A stretch of 64,000 nucleotides of DNA from Nothophaeocryptopus gaeumannii. Its lineage: Eukaryota > Ascomycota > Dothideomycetes > Mycosphaerellales > Mycosphaerellaceae. A program made the position numbers and the translations under genes. Shown one piece after another: positions 1-9,935 of the stretch. The stretch is from assembly GCA_031771865.1 (NCBI GenBank), contig JASISA010000040.1, positions 372,001 through 436,000 on the forward strand, read 5' to 3'. Each line of letters begins with the position of its first letter. Positions within the stretch are counted from its first letter, which is position 1. Below the pieces are notes generated by a model. It had not been told where the DNA came from, ran no database searches, and saw only the letters and a program-made list of their open reading frames with translations.

Positions 1-498
1 CCAAATCACCAAGCCCATGATGCTCATCCACAGCAGGTTCCGACTTCACCTTCGTAGCTCTACCTTGCTTCTTCTTCTTCTTCGCTCCAGCCCCATCAGC
101 TTCGTCTCCATCGGCGTCTGCCGTCTTACGCTTCTTCCCACCCTTAGCTTTCGGCTTCGCAGGAGTCGCGGTGCCATCATCGTCAGCATCTTCGTCTCCG
201 CCTACGGCAGCAGCCTCCTTAGCCTCCTTGATCTTCTTGCAGACGACCCAGATTGATCGCTTGAAGCTGTCCGGCTTGGCGCCACCGCCGAAGTCGCGGG
301 TAGCTTTGACGTAGTTGACCTGGCAGAATAGTCAGCATGTAGTGTTGTAGTTTATAGACATGGAGGATGTACGTTGACCGTCTCGGTCGAGCTCAGAAAG
401 GCACATGCCAGGCGCTGAATCTCCTGCTCCGAGCAGACCTTTTTGGCGATGGCATAGGAGAGGTCCTGTGGAGTGATCTGATTGGAACCGCTGGGCAT
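1..498 (-). CDS. Lys-rich nuclear-type hypothetical protein, 3' truncated by window edge
   Basis: The gene starts at the ATG at 496-498 and runs off the left edge. Exon 1 (373-498) encodes 42 residues beginning MPSGSNQITPQDLSYAIAKK. A 53-bp intron (320-372) has a GTACAT donor, a GCTGAC branch point and a CAG acceptor. Exon 2 continues in frame as VNYVKATRDFGGG and then becomes low-complexity: acidic and Ala-rich, followed by Lys-rich runs (KGGKKRK, KKKKKQ) that look like nuclear localisation signals. I do not recognise a named domain. The charge pattern suggests a chromatin or nuclear protein, but that is inference. The C-terminus is not visible, so total length is unknown. Confidence 0.6.
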
Positions 499-907
499 TT
501 TGGGAGATGTTCCTTCCGGTGATGGGTGATGTTCTTGGGTTAACTGGGGTTAATCTTGATTGTAGTACGGGTGTTAGACGAGTGGAGTATGAGCTTCGAG
601 GCGATTGTCGCAAAGACCGATGTTGGGTGTTTTGCAAAATGTTGTGGAGAGAGGAAGCGCTAGATGTGGGTGAAGTTGAAAAGTGGGTGCATGTGAACCT
701 TCACCTGCGCAAGCGTTGATGCAAGCACCAGGTAAAATTATGGGCAGTGACGGTCACCTGAAGAGAGGCCTGTCGCACAGGCAACGAAGTGAGGCTGAAG
801 CGACATGGGCTTCCGGATTGACTCACAAACTCAGTTCCTGCCTCCTTGGTCCGAACGCCTCGCAATGCAGAATGATGACCACAAATGTCTCATATCTCTT
901 TCTACAT
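499..907. other. intergenic, upstream of the truncated gene
   Basis: About 410 bases between the start of the truncated gene and the Erv46 stop. Short ORFs on both strands lack coding character. It must hold the promoter of the left gene and the 3' end of Erv46. I see no repeat or RNA gene. Confidence 0.5.
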
Positions 908-2270
908 CTAGCTGGAATGAAATTTCTTGACTTGCTGCCCACCCTCGTACAGCATGCGATCTATCGCTGCAGCGACGGTCAGTGTACCGCCGATAATTGC
1001 GCATACGCCGACCAGGAATCCGGAGAAGGTCTTCGCTCTGGCCTCGCGGTTGATCACCTTCATGGGAGAAATATCCTACATTCAAAGTCAGCATAAGCCG
1101 TGCAACAGTCAAGGGGATATGTAGACTCACGTATGAGAAGAAAACTCCCGGAATTCCGCCTCTTGCATGTAGGCGCTCTTTGTGGCCTTCTTGTTCTGCA
1201 TCGCCTCCCTGAAGCGACCGCTTGTGTGAGGTCACAGAGTACTGGTGCGTCTCTATGCTTCCCTTCTCGCTCCTTCCGTATCCGCCCAGACTGATCAGGT
1301 CATGCGGAATGTCCAAGACGTACGGTATATTCTCCCAGCCCAGGGGCAGATAGGCGGTCGAGACAACCTTCACAAAGTACATATAATTGTATGCCACCTC
1401 GTTCGTCTGCTGCTCGGTGTCATCAAGAGGGTTCAGATGGTGGTTGGACCAGGCCATGCCCTTCTTACCCACCCTCTTCACCGCATCGTCCGGCAGCGGA
1501 GGCCCAAAGCGGAGGAGATGGACCTTGTGGGTAAAAGTATGCTCTACTCCGCCGCTCTTGAAGAAGTTGTCCAAATCGTGGACGTGCATGTTTCCATTGC
1601 TGAAAGACTTGCCAGGCGCAAAGTGGAAGTTACCCACGACCTTGTTGACACGGATGCTTCCCTCGATTCTGCAACCCTCCTTCCGCTGGGCGTCCAGATG
1701 CTCGCTGTAGTGTTCTCGTTCACACTGCTCAACAGTCTCGCCTCTTCCGAAGGACCACGACACACCGGCGTACGCATCTCTTACTTCGGTGCAAGTGTTG
1801 CAGCATCCAGGCTTCGACGCTCCAGGGGGAGCGGGCGCACCATAACATTCTCCACAGTAGTCAGGCGCCAAGTGTTGCGCTGCCTCTTCCGCGTTCAATT
1901 CCAACGCCTTGCTCTCGATCGCTTTGCTGCCTTCTTCTACACTGCTCAATCGCACCTTGTTGACGCCGTGCATCACGCCTGTCTGAACTTCTCCACTGAC
2001 GTCCATCACGTCCAATGTAAGAAGCTCGCATGGCACGCGTGGGAATGAAATGTTCATATGAATCTCCATCTTCTCGCCTCTTCCCTTGTCTACTATCAAC
2101 TCGGGATGTACAATGATTCTTCTGTAGTCTGCCCATTCTCCCCACACAAGCCACAGAATCAGAAGAAGGGATCCAATGGTTACAATACCGCCTGTGCTGG
2201 TGCGGATACGGGCATCTTCGACTGTTTTTGTGAAGGCATCGAGCCTTGTGAAGCGGGATTTGGCGGGCAT
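908..2270 (-). CDS. ERV46: Erv46/ERGIC-3 family COPII vesicle protein
   Basis: Predicted 435 residues from two exons (1131-2270 and 908-1075). The 55-bp intron (1076-1130) has a GTGAGT donor and TGTAG acceptor, and the joined frame reads GVFFSYDISPMKV. Order of features: a short cytosolic N-terminus (FTRLDAFTKTVEDARIRTS), a first membrane segment (about 28-47), a large lumenal domain with the Cys motif YCGECYGA...GCCNTCTEVRDAY typical of Erv46, and a second membrane segment near the C-terminus (FSGFLVGVCAIIGGTLTVAA). Erv46 forms the Erv41-Erv46 cargo receptor that cycles between ER and Golgi. The cytosolic end is KKFHSS. The start is the first in-frame ATG that gives the family N-terminus. 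Divergent from SEC20. Confidence 0.93.
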
Positions 2271-2806
2271 GTTGGCTGCAACGGGGTGCGATGTTCAATG
2301 GGCGTTGATAGTCGAGGTCGTGTGCAGCCCGAAGGCTGAGGCAGGGGTTCGTTTCCAGTGCCTCTCGATGGATCACAGTCCGCGCGTGCGATCAAGATCT
2401 GGACCAGCCTGGCCAATGTGAGAGGAAGAGCCGGAGAGAGTGAGCGAGTGTCGGGGCCTGAGTGAATGTTCGAATGAGATCTTGACAGCTGGACGTTGTC
2501 GAAGTAGCCTGCCAGGTCCTGCGACTTCCGCGATTCGCGAACCAAGGTCCAGCGGCTCGCTTACACTACCCGAATAGGAAACAGCCACGTTCACTCGCCG
2601 GGGGCGCGTCGAACGGTGGTTTGCATGTGAAGGAGCATTTTGCCAACAGCACAACTTGCACCACCTGCCGACTATTCGACTCCCATTCACTCAGCCTCAC
2701 ATCTGCCAACCAACCATACAGCTTGGACGGCCGTCCTCCCGCTTTGAATAAGTTGATTTGTACGGACAACTCTTGGTGGAGATACGTCATCCCAGACGAA
2801 GCTGCA
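2271..2806. promoter_or_regulatory. divergent promoter region shared by ERV46 and SEC20
   Basis: These 536 bases separate the two divergent start codons. The SEC20 reading frame stays open upstream to 2621, but homology-like sequence begins at the 2807 ATG, so the upstream part is taken as leader. No TATA box was convincingly seen. Shared control of two ER-Golgi trafficking genes is inference from layout. Confidence 0.5.
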
Positions 2807-4147
2807 ATGGACACGGCCGACCTTCTCCTCGACCTCTCCAAGCTGTCCGACACACTTCGATCCACCAACACACTCATAGACCGACTGAAGAAGTGGAAAC
2901 CCCAAGCCGATATCGAAGAAGACTCCACCCGTATCGACCTTGCACAGGACATTCACGAGAGCCTGAAGCAGTTGGAAGAAGAGCTTGACTTCTTGAAGCA
3001 AGAAGCCGAAGACTATCGAGAGACCAGCATTCAACGGCGGAGGAGAAGCAGCGTAGCAGCCGAAGAGATACGAATCAGTGCGAAAGTGGTGAAGCTTGGC
3101 GAAGAGCTGTCCCACTCGCGACAACAGTTCAGAAACGCACAGCTTGCTGCAAAGTACCACAGCGAAGAGGCGAAGCGGAAAGAAAGAGAGGCATTGCTCG
3201 AAGAATATCGGCGCGAAGCAGAACAGATCGTAGAACCAGAGGAAGGAACAGCCAACGGCAGCGCTAGAGACCAGTTATTCGCAAGACGGAATAAGCACGT
3301 CCAGCAGAAGCAGCTCTCGAAAGACGAAATACTCGTGAACGCGTCGAGCGACGTCACTGCCGCACTAAGACGTACCCATGACCTTCTCTCGACAGAGCTC
3401 TCACGTTCAAGATTCGCGCAGGAGGTCTTTGACGAGTCCACAGAAGCATTGAAAACCGTCGACGAAGGATACGGCAGTCTCGATACACTGCTGAGCAACA
3501 GCCGAAACCTGCTGGGTACCCTCCTCAGATCCCAGAAAAGCGACACCTGGTACCTAGAAACCGCCTTCTACATCCTCATTGGCACAGTCTGTTGGCTGGT
3601 CTTCCGACGACTTCTGTTCGGACCCTTCGTGAAGCTACCTCTCTTTTTCGTCAACGTGGGTATCTTCCTGATTAACTGGGTATTCTTGCGACCACTGTTC
3701 TTTGTCCTCTCGCTCATTGGAGTGATCACGACCGAACCAGCATCAGCTGCCGTTACAACATCCTCCAGGCCTCCGCTCATAGTGCAGCCGTCTGCAACAG
3801 GCCGGCCGGCGCGTATCCCAGAGCATCTTCGAAACTCAGGGAAGAGGGGCATGCCCGCTGGAGCTGGTGGTGACGGAGCTAAAGTGGGAGTTGATCCTGT
3901 TCTGGAAGGGCGGTTATCCGAGAAGTACGGCAAAATGGCCGAGGAGATTGCGAAGCAGGGCGAACAGCCACCGCCTCAGCAACAGCAAGAGGAGCAGGCT
4001 CTACGGAGGGGCGATGGGACGGTGTTGCAGGAGCGTAACGCGGAGCAGACACCAGTGAATCCGAAGAAGAAGCAGTTCGCGGCTGATAAGCAGGATGCGA
4101 AGCAGCAGGAAGGGGAGAAACAACGAGTGAGACGGGACGAGCTTTAA
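2807..4147 (+). CDS. SEC20: Sec20-type SNARE with C-terminal RDEL
   Basis: 446 residues from the ATG at 2807, no intron. The N-terminal half is coiled coil rich in Glu, Lys and Arg. The Sec20/SNARE region is near 190-250 (LRRTHDLLSTELSRSRFAQEVFDES...LDTLLSNSRNLLGTLLRSQKSDTWYLETAFYILIGTVCWLVF), followed by hydrophobic segments. The tail is low-complexity (Gln, Lys) and ends RDEL-stop, a plausible variant of the HDEL retrieval signal that ends yeast Sec20. Sec20 is a Qb-SNARE of the ER, acting with Ufe1, Use1 and Sec22 in Golgi-to-ER retrograde fusion. The start was chosen because MDTADLLLDLSKLSDTL begins the conserved region. Confidence 0.85.
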   Translation: MDTADLLLDLSKLSDTLRSTNTLIDRLKKWKPQADIEEDSTRIDLAQDIHESLKQLEEELDFLKQEAEDYRETSIQRRRRSSVAAEEIRISAKVVKLGEELSHSRQQFRNAQLAAKYHSEEAKRKEREALLEEYRREAEQIVEPEEGTANGSARDQLFARRNKHVQQKQLSKDEILVNASSDVTAALRRTHDLLSTELSRSRFAQEVFDESTEALKTVDEGYGSLDTLLSNSRNLLGTLLRSQKSDTWYLETAFYILIGTVCWLVFRRLLFGPFVKLPLFFVNVGIFLINWVFLRPLFFVLSLIGVITTEPASAAVTTSSRPPLIVQPSATGRPARIPEHLRNSGKRGMPAGAGGDGAKVGVDPVLEGRLSEKYGKMAEEIAKQGEQPPPQQQQEEQALRRGDGTVLQERNAEQTPVNPKKKQFAADKQDAKQQEGEKQRVRRDEL

Positions 4148-4284
4148 GTCTTCTTGGTTAGTTCCTGTAAACCTGATATAGAATACTTTTCCCTTTCAGC
4201 CCCTCTCACCGACTTGAGAGCGCGCACGCTCAAACCAATCCGACCAGTGTCGCAGGCTCTTCCCACGGCATCTCCCCAAGTTCC

Positions 4285-5507
4285 TCAGACGATGTTTACC
4301 TCCGCTAACGATTTCCTGATTGGCGCTGGCCGATTGCTTTCGAAGATCCGCAGATCCACTTCAACCTGCAACAAATTACGCAGGTACTGAATCCAGTCAT
4401 TGTGTACCCCTTCAAGTCGAGACTTGTCCATGTTCGCGCGGAGCTTTCTCGCAACATTCGCGAAAGCTGCAACGAAGAATGCTTCGAAGAAGCCCGCTTT
4501 GCCTCGGAATTGTTCGGGGGTCATACTGGTGTAATCTTGCCTCATGCCGTTGATCCAGATCAATGTGATGTACTTCCTGAGATCTTGGTTCTCGATTCGC
4601 ACGTCTCTGGCAACGCGGAAGCACGTGGAGACGATGTTCTCCATTAGCTGGTACCTCTGCGCATCCATGACCTGGTTTTCTTGCAGCGGGGGCAAACTGT
4701 TGAGAGCCAGCATCTGAGGACACACTTCAGCATTCAAGGCCGCCTGGAAAAACACTGGTGCCTTCGAAGAACGGGCAACAATTTCAACTGGCCTAAGCAG
4801 CCTCAGCGGATGATGTGCCATAATGATGTCTTCAACATCCTCTATCGCGCCAAGATTGACTTCCACTTGCCGGAGCTCGTTCTGCCCCTGGAAGAAGCAA
4901 CACAACGAGTACAGAACGCTGGATAGCCTTGCGATCTTGTTCTGCGGGATCATTGGAATTGCCATACGCGGCGGCCGACACGCCCAAAAATGATCGCTCA
5001 CCACAAAGCGCAGAGACTGAACACGTCGTAAGAAGTATGGCCAGTTCAGCAGAGAATGGTCCCGCTGAAAATCCCAAGGGTCCGTTGGATTGAGTCTTTC
5101 GACTCTCTCTGTATCCACGAATGCACCACCTAGGCGAATCGACACTTCGATGGTGTTCTCGCCGTATAGGATCCCGGTTCCCTCGCTCTGGAGCTGCCTG
5201 GAAGCGCATAGAATTTGGGGATGCAAGCGAACTGGATCATCGTCTATGAGAAGCTCTCTGTAGATATAGTTGCGCAGTTCTGGGGTTCTGTGAGCAAGGT
5301 TTCTACATGGCTAGTTGGGAGAAAGAACGTACCTGGCGGAAGATCGAGGAACCGAAATTTTGGATTTTGGTCGGCTTTACGCAGGGCTCTGATGTAATCT
5401 CTTCGAGAGGGCCCTCTGTTAAATCGGATGTCTTTCTGGATGACTTGAAGACCACGGTCGGTTACGAATCTGACCAGGTCGACTATCGTGCAGTGGTGGT
5501 ATTTCAT
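4285..5507 (-). CDS. LPPELR-motif (F-box-like/2EXR-type) protein
   Basis: 389 residues from two exons (5333-5507, 4285-5279). The intron (5280-5332) has a GTACGT donor and CCCCAG acceptor. The splice rebuilds the hallmark FLDLPPELRNYIYRELL. This motif, followed by LHPQILCASRQLQSEGTGILYGENT, is the signature of a very large family of fungal F-box-like proteins with one LPxELRxxIY motif and a later L..Q...E....Y..N segment. Molecular function of the family is mostly unknown; substrate adaptor roles are assumed by analogy. The rest carries no further domain I recognise. A decayed relative lies at 27139-27806. Confidence 0.75.
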
Positions 5508-7112
5508 GGCTGCTCTCTAGGGTCTACGAACGGTTGATGGAAAATTTTGGGGAGATTTTGGGAGATGAAGACAGATCAGAGATTGGTATCACTATTCAAC
5601 CACAAAATGCTGTGCCTACCAAGCTCCGACGAATCATTCTTTGAGGACAGAGGAGTACCCACTTGGGTTGGACAAGCAACTCAAAGCACTCCTTTTGCCT
5701 GAGGCATAAAGAGCTGCGAGCATGTGAAGCGCCCTACTTCATTCACTGACGACTGCAAACTGATATTCTTTCTCCCCTCTTCCAAAATGACGCACTTTGA
5801 AAACATGCAAACACTGCGGTCTCACCGGAATCTTTCACCAAATGGCAAGACCGCCCTCGTGCAGTCGAGTCGTTCATTTTCAGGGCGTCTGTCACTCTGG
5901 AGAACTTCCGAATCAAGTCTTTCAACGACCGGCGCTCTCTCTGGCGGCACTTCTGCCCTTCAATCGCCACGATACAAACACCAAGACATGCAAGAATTTC
6001 CCGCGGGCCGATACAACATGAACCCTAGCTATCATCGACAACACCAGCTGCTCATTGCTACACAGACAGATCAAGTTTGCAGTTCTGAACAGAACGGTAT
6101 CTGCCAAACAATTTTCGAAGGTAAGCTATGTTCCTGTGCTGTTCAGGCAGACCCCGAGCTGACACTATAGCAGTGCTCAATTAAGGTACGCCAATTCCGA
6201 CCAGCGTGCGCATCAAGCTCGTGGCCGTCCAAGCGCCACGAGAGCATCTAAGCGCCATCGCGCAACAACTTTGCAATAGGTCCGAAGTGCTCGTCGAGAT
6301 CGGAGGCCCTGTCGTCGCAGATGGCATCCACTGTTCGTGCGGCCAACTTAAGATGGCAAAGGATGATGCTCATCGAGGTGGATTCTCTCCGTCCGAGTCT
6401 TCCACCCTGACTAGCCACCCCGAAGCGAAGACGCAGCCAGCGCCAGACGACAAAGATGATTGGCTTCTCAATCTCCTCGACACTGCCGCATGTTTGTCGG
6501 GTCCGGCTGTGAGGGGGACCGTGGACCGAAGAGTTGCGCGATTGATGCGGGCTCTTCATTCCACGACAGTCCACATGCCGAGCCTATCACGACCACGTTG
6601 AGCATCGATCATGGACAGATGACCCACACTCATGTTGCTTTGCTATTTTGTACGCCGTCAGCATTACTACCCTGGTCTCCCGCTTTTCCGCTAAGCTGCC
6701 AGGCATCAAATCCATCTACCTCAGAGCTGGCGGCTTCCACAGATCAGCGGAACTGGCGAAAAGAGACAAACGCCACAATTCTACAAACATGAGGAAAATA
6801 GAGGCAGCTGGGATCGAGATTGGCAAAGTGACAGGTATCCGGCGCTGGTTTGCGAGAATCGATGTGTCAGCTCGATCATCCTGATGAGGAGCACAAAGAG
6901 GTGGAGAAGGGACGGCATCGACCATTTTGAACTGGGGGAGTTGCTTTAATGCAGAGTATCAGTTTGCTTTCGCCCTCTTACTTACGGCCACGAAGACACG
7001 CAAAAGCAATCTCTCTAAAGGGATCCTTCCTCAACGAAGACTTCCAGCCCCATCATGCCTCTTCCCTCCCCTACTCCGTTGCCCCTTCCCTCTCTCCCTT
7101 CCCCTTCTTGTA
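5508..7112. other. 1.6-kb gene-poor stretch
   Basis: Several ORFs of 60-150 codons exist on both strands (for example 5724-6170 plus, 6206-6601 plus, 6248-6574 minus) but none shows a recognisable domain, splice pattern or coding bias. The left part holds the promoter of the LPPELR gene. I see no repeats or structural RNA. It may contain decayed coding sequence that I cannot identify. Confidence 0.4.
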
Positions 7113-7767
7113 TCACTTATGCCAAACCTTAACTTTTGTCGCCGCCCTCAACTCCCAAATCCTCGCACACAACAACTGCGCCGCAAAACTCATCCCACAC
7201 TCTTCAATCGCCTCATCCGAATATCCCTCCGAACTCGTCACGCCAATCCATTTCCCATCAGGATCGATTTGGAAGATCACTTGGGGCGCCCAGATCATTT
7301 CGTCGTTGCCGTCGGGAATGCGGAAGCCGGCCTGGTGATGAAGTGTTAGTCAAAGAAAGTCCCCAGCCTAGGCATGGACGGGAGGGGAGGAGGATGAGGG
7401 GAGGGCACACCATAACAGTATCTTCCATCCGACTCAACAAGAAATCTTTGATCTCTCCACTGCCACTCTGATAATGAATCTCAAAATGTTCTTGCCCTTT
7501 GCCGTTATACCCGCCTCCATTCTCCCAATCTAGAGCATTACACTTCCAATCAAAGAATTTATAGAATTGTTTCTGATCCCATTTCCACAGAAACGTGGCG
7601 ATGCCGTCTGCAAGGCGTAAGTCGCGACGGTCAGTTTCGTCATTGAAGCAATTGAAACCGTTAGTTTTGACGATATGCGGGTAGCCGGGTGGACGGTCGA
7701 TGGGGAGTGCGGCGCATTCTGCGGTGAAGATGAGGGGGCGGTTAGGGTGGGAGGGACGGCCTGGCAT
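7113..7767 (-). CDS. hypothetical protein, two exons
   Basis: 191 residues from exon 1 (7411-7767) and exon 2 (7113-7331). The 78-bp intron (7332-7410) has a GTGTGC donor and CACCAG acceptor in phase 0 and joins SRMEDTVM to AGFRIPDGNDEMIW. The protein has aromatic-rich segments (FLWKWDQKQFYKFFDWKC) and an IFQIDPDGKWIGV stretch. There is no signal peptide or membrane segment and I do not recognise the family. The start at 7767 is the first ATG in frame; a start in an upstream exon cannot be excluded. The coding strand is C-rich at the 5' end and G-rich at the 3' end, a pattern seen in other genes here and an argument that it is real. Confidence 0.55.
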
Positions 7768-8139
7768 TGGACGTCGTTGGAATTAGTTGTAGTTGATGGG
7801 GTTTCTTGATGGGGCTTACTTATGTGATGATGGCAATGAATCTTGGAGGTAGCCTCGCAATTTGAGCAAATAAACAAAGTATAGTGAAAGTGACGAGCAA
7901 GTCATTCAACACTTCGCTCTGATGAAGTAGGAGGTACATCATCGTGGGGTTGCCTCCGTGGAACATTGCGTGGTTGTTAATGACTCGAAGGTTTATTGAC
8001 GTGTTGCTTCCCCGTGAAGCTTACCTGAAAGTAGGGTGCAATCTTCTCCTGAGCAAGCATTTGAGCACAAGGCATGAACCAGGACTGCACGAACTGTCTT
8101 TGGGTATCTTGGTATTAATACACATTTCGTTTTCGTGCC
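7768..8139. other. intergenic
   Basis: About 370 bases between the hypothetical gene start and the SDR stop. No feature recognised. An overlapping ORF begins at 7877 (MFICSNCEATSK) in another frame and is probably chance. Confidence 0.4.
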
Positions 8140-9042
8140 TCATTTCAACCAGATCTCCCGGCTGACCTTCAACAGGTCTTCTTTCTCGATCCTCTCCCTC
8201 CGGACCGAGAGTTCTTGCATATCCCACGCTGCGGACAAGTATCGTCCCGCCAACCATTGCCGTTGCTCGGCGCTCAACCACACAATGGTGTCGCCTGTGA
8301 GACCGCTCGATTGAGGTCGGGATACACTGTTCAAGCCAGGAGCGGAGGACTGGACGTCCAAAATCGCAGGGTGAACAGCAAACGATACCATGCCTTTGTC
8401 TGCTAGCGTTGCATTTGCCATCTCAACAATAGTGTCATCGGTGAAACTATCAGCACGGTGGCGTGCGAAACTCTTCTCCAGAATATGTTCACCAATGGGT
8501 ACGATGTGGAGCACAGTCTTCAGCCCTCTACAGCTGAACATGAGTGGTGATAGTGTCTCGATTAAGCGAAACGCGCCGCCATGGGTATTTCGGAGGCGCC
8601 ACTCGTACGATGAGTTTGATTCGTCCGCCCCCTTTGGCTCTTGATACGTCGATGTATTGATGACAACGTCTAGTCTGCCAAATGAGATCATGACGGCGTC
8701 GTAAAGGGCCTCGATACTCATCTTGTTGGTGATGTCGAGGAGAAGCCGGAAAGCAATGGGAGGATTGTGACCAGATTTACGGGCCAGAAGCTGCATTTCT
8801 TTCACCAAATCGCCCATCGGAGACAGTGTTCGAAGTCCAAGTCCGATATATGATGCGCCTGCTCGTGCGAACGAGAGAGCAGCTTGTCTGCCGCATTCGC
8901 TGTCGGCATCCGTGATAAATACGGCGCGGCCGACGAGATCGAATTGCTGTGGGCTGATAAAGTCATACGTGTTGATATGTAATGTGGGAGCCGACTCGGC
9001 CAGGCCAGTTGGCGCATGCTGGGAGGAAGTGCAGGAAGACAT
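8140..9042 (-). CDS. degenerate short-chain dehydrogenase/reductase
   Basis: 300 residues from the ATG at 9042 (an upstream in-frame ATG at 9141 would add 33 residues without homology). The fold is recognisable as a Rossmann SDR: FDLVGRAVFITDADSECGRQAALSFARAGASYIGLG at the nucleotide-binding edge, then FGRLDVVINTS, and a late ADKGMVSFAVHP strand. Two hallmarks are lost. The TGxxxGxG glycine motif reads TDADSECG, and the catalytic YxxxK is absent where expected (after VLHIVPIGEHILEKSFARHRAD). So it is either a non-catalytic SDR-fold protein or a decaying gene with an intact frame. No partner genes nearby point to a pathway. Confidence 0.65.
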   Translation of the reverse strand: MSSCTSSQHAPTGLAESAPTLHINTYDFISPQQFDLVGRAVFITDADSECGRQAALSFARAGASYIGLGLRTLSPMGDLVKEMQLLARKSGHNPPIAFRLLLDITNKMSIEALYDAVMISFGRLDVVINTSTYQEPKGADESNSSYEWRLRNTHGGAFRLIETLSPLMFSCRGLKTVLHIVPIGEHILEKSFARHRADSFTDDTIVEMANATLADKGMVSFAVHPAILDVQSSAPGLNSVSRPQSSGLTGDTIVWLSAEQRQWLAGRYLSAAWDMQELSVRRERIEKEDLLKVSREIWLK

Positions 9043-9935
9043 GGTTGTTTGTGGACCGATGAAGCCTTGGTCGAATGAATGACCGAGACTGGGAATGGGA
9101 CTGTGATCTGTGGTAATCGATAACCAGCACCGCACATTCATACCTACCTTTATACTTTTGAATCCTGAATGCCAACAATACCCTTTCGGACGCGGCGTTG
9201 GCGGTGCATCTCTGGAAGCAGCAATGCGTCCATTCTACGACCAGGGTCTCGGCGTCCGATCGACAACGTGGTAGCCCGATCGCCAGAATTGAGCATTTGC
9301 GGTCTCCACGGGCACGGAAGGCAGTCAGCGCCATCGAGTTCGAGCCAAGAGCTTCGTGTGTTCGCGAAAGGAGTGCTCATAGAACTTGAAACGCGCCCCT
9401 GGAGTAGGAAGTGAGCTTTCCTTTCCCTATCCATCTTCGGTGGCCGATCTGCCCATCTGCTTGCAGCGCTCTCACAACTGAGCTTGCCATGAACGGGAAG
9501 CGCGAAGTCTACCACGTATAGGCAAAGACCTCTGCTGATGTAGTAGTCGCCGGAGTAAAGATCAGTGCGGTTCTGGCTGATACGGACAGCAACGGACAGC
9601 AGAGCGAGGATCGAGATAGGATCGTGCGATGGTGTGAGGCACCGGAGATTTGAAGTCGATGGATGCGTACAAGATGATTGTTGTTGATGTGAAGGAGCAG
9701 GAGACGCGATGAAGTGGCATGTGTTCTGCGTGTGAGTGCGTGCGTGCCTGAGGATCCTCCAAGGAACAGGAACAGGAACACCCTCCCAGCCTCCTCTACG
9801 GCAAGGGAAGGCGCGACCGCCCGACTTGCCGACTTCCTCCTCCCCCGTCGTCTCCGCTGTCTTCCACCGCCGTTGCGATCCACCTCCGCCCTTCACCCCC
9901 CGTCGGTATGGCTTAGTACTAAACAAATCTTCGCA
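9043..9935. promoter_or_regulatory. divergent intergenic region, SDR and BTB genes
   Basis: About 890 bases between divergent starts. A 258-codon minus ORF (9150-9926) fills much of it but is Arg/Gly/Pro/Ser-rich without domains and covers the BTB leader, so it is not annotated. The C-rich stretch 9830-9905 is probably the BTB 5' leader. Confidence 0.4.

Noticed and set aside
1245..2048. 267-codon plus ORF
   Set aside because: Antisense shadow of ERV46, no domain.
6206..6601. 131-codon plus ORF with DDWLLNLLDTA segment
   Set aside because: Considered as the tail of a regulator, but no motif, start or intron could be supported.
9150..9926. 258-codon minus ORF
   Set aside because: Low-complexity Arg/Gly/Pro/Ser sequence over the BTB leader; no domain, no splice or start support.
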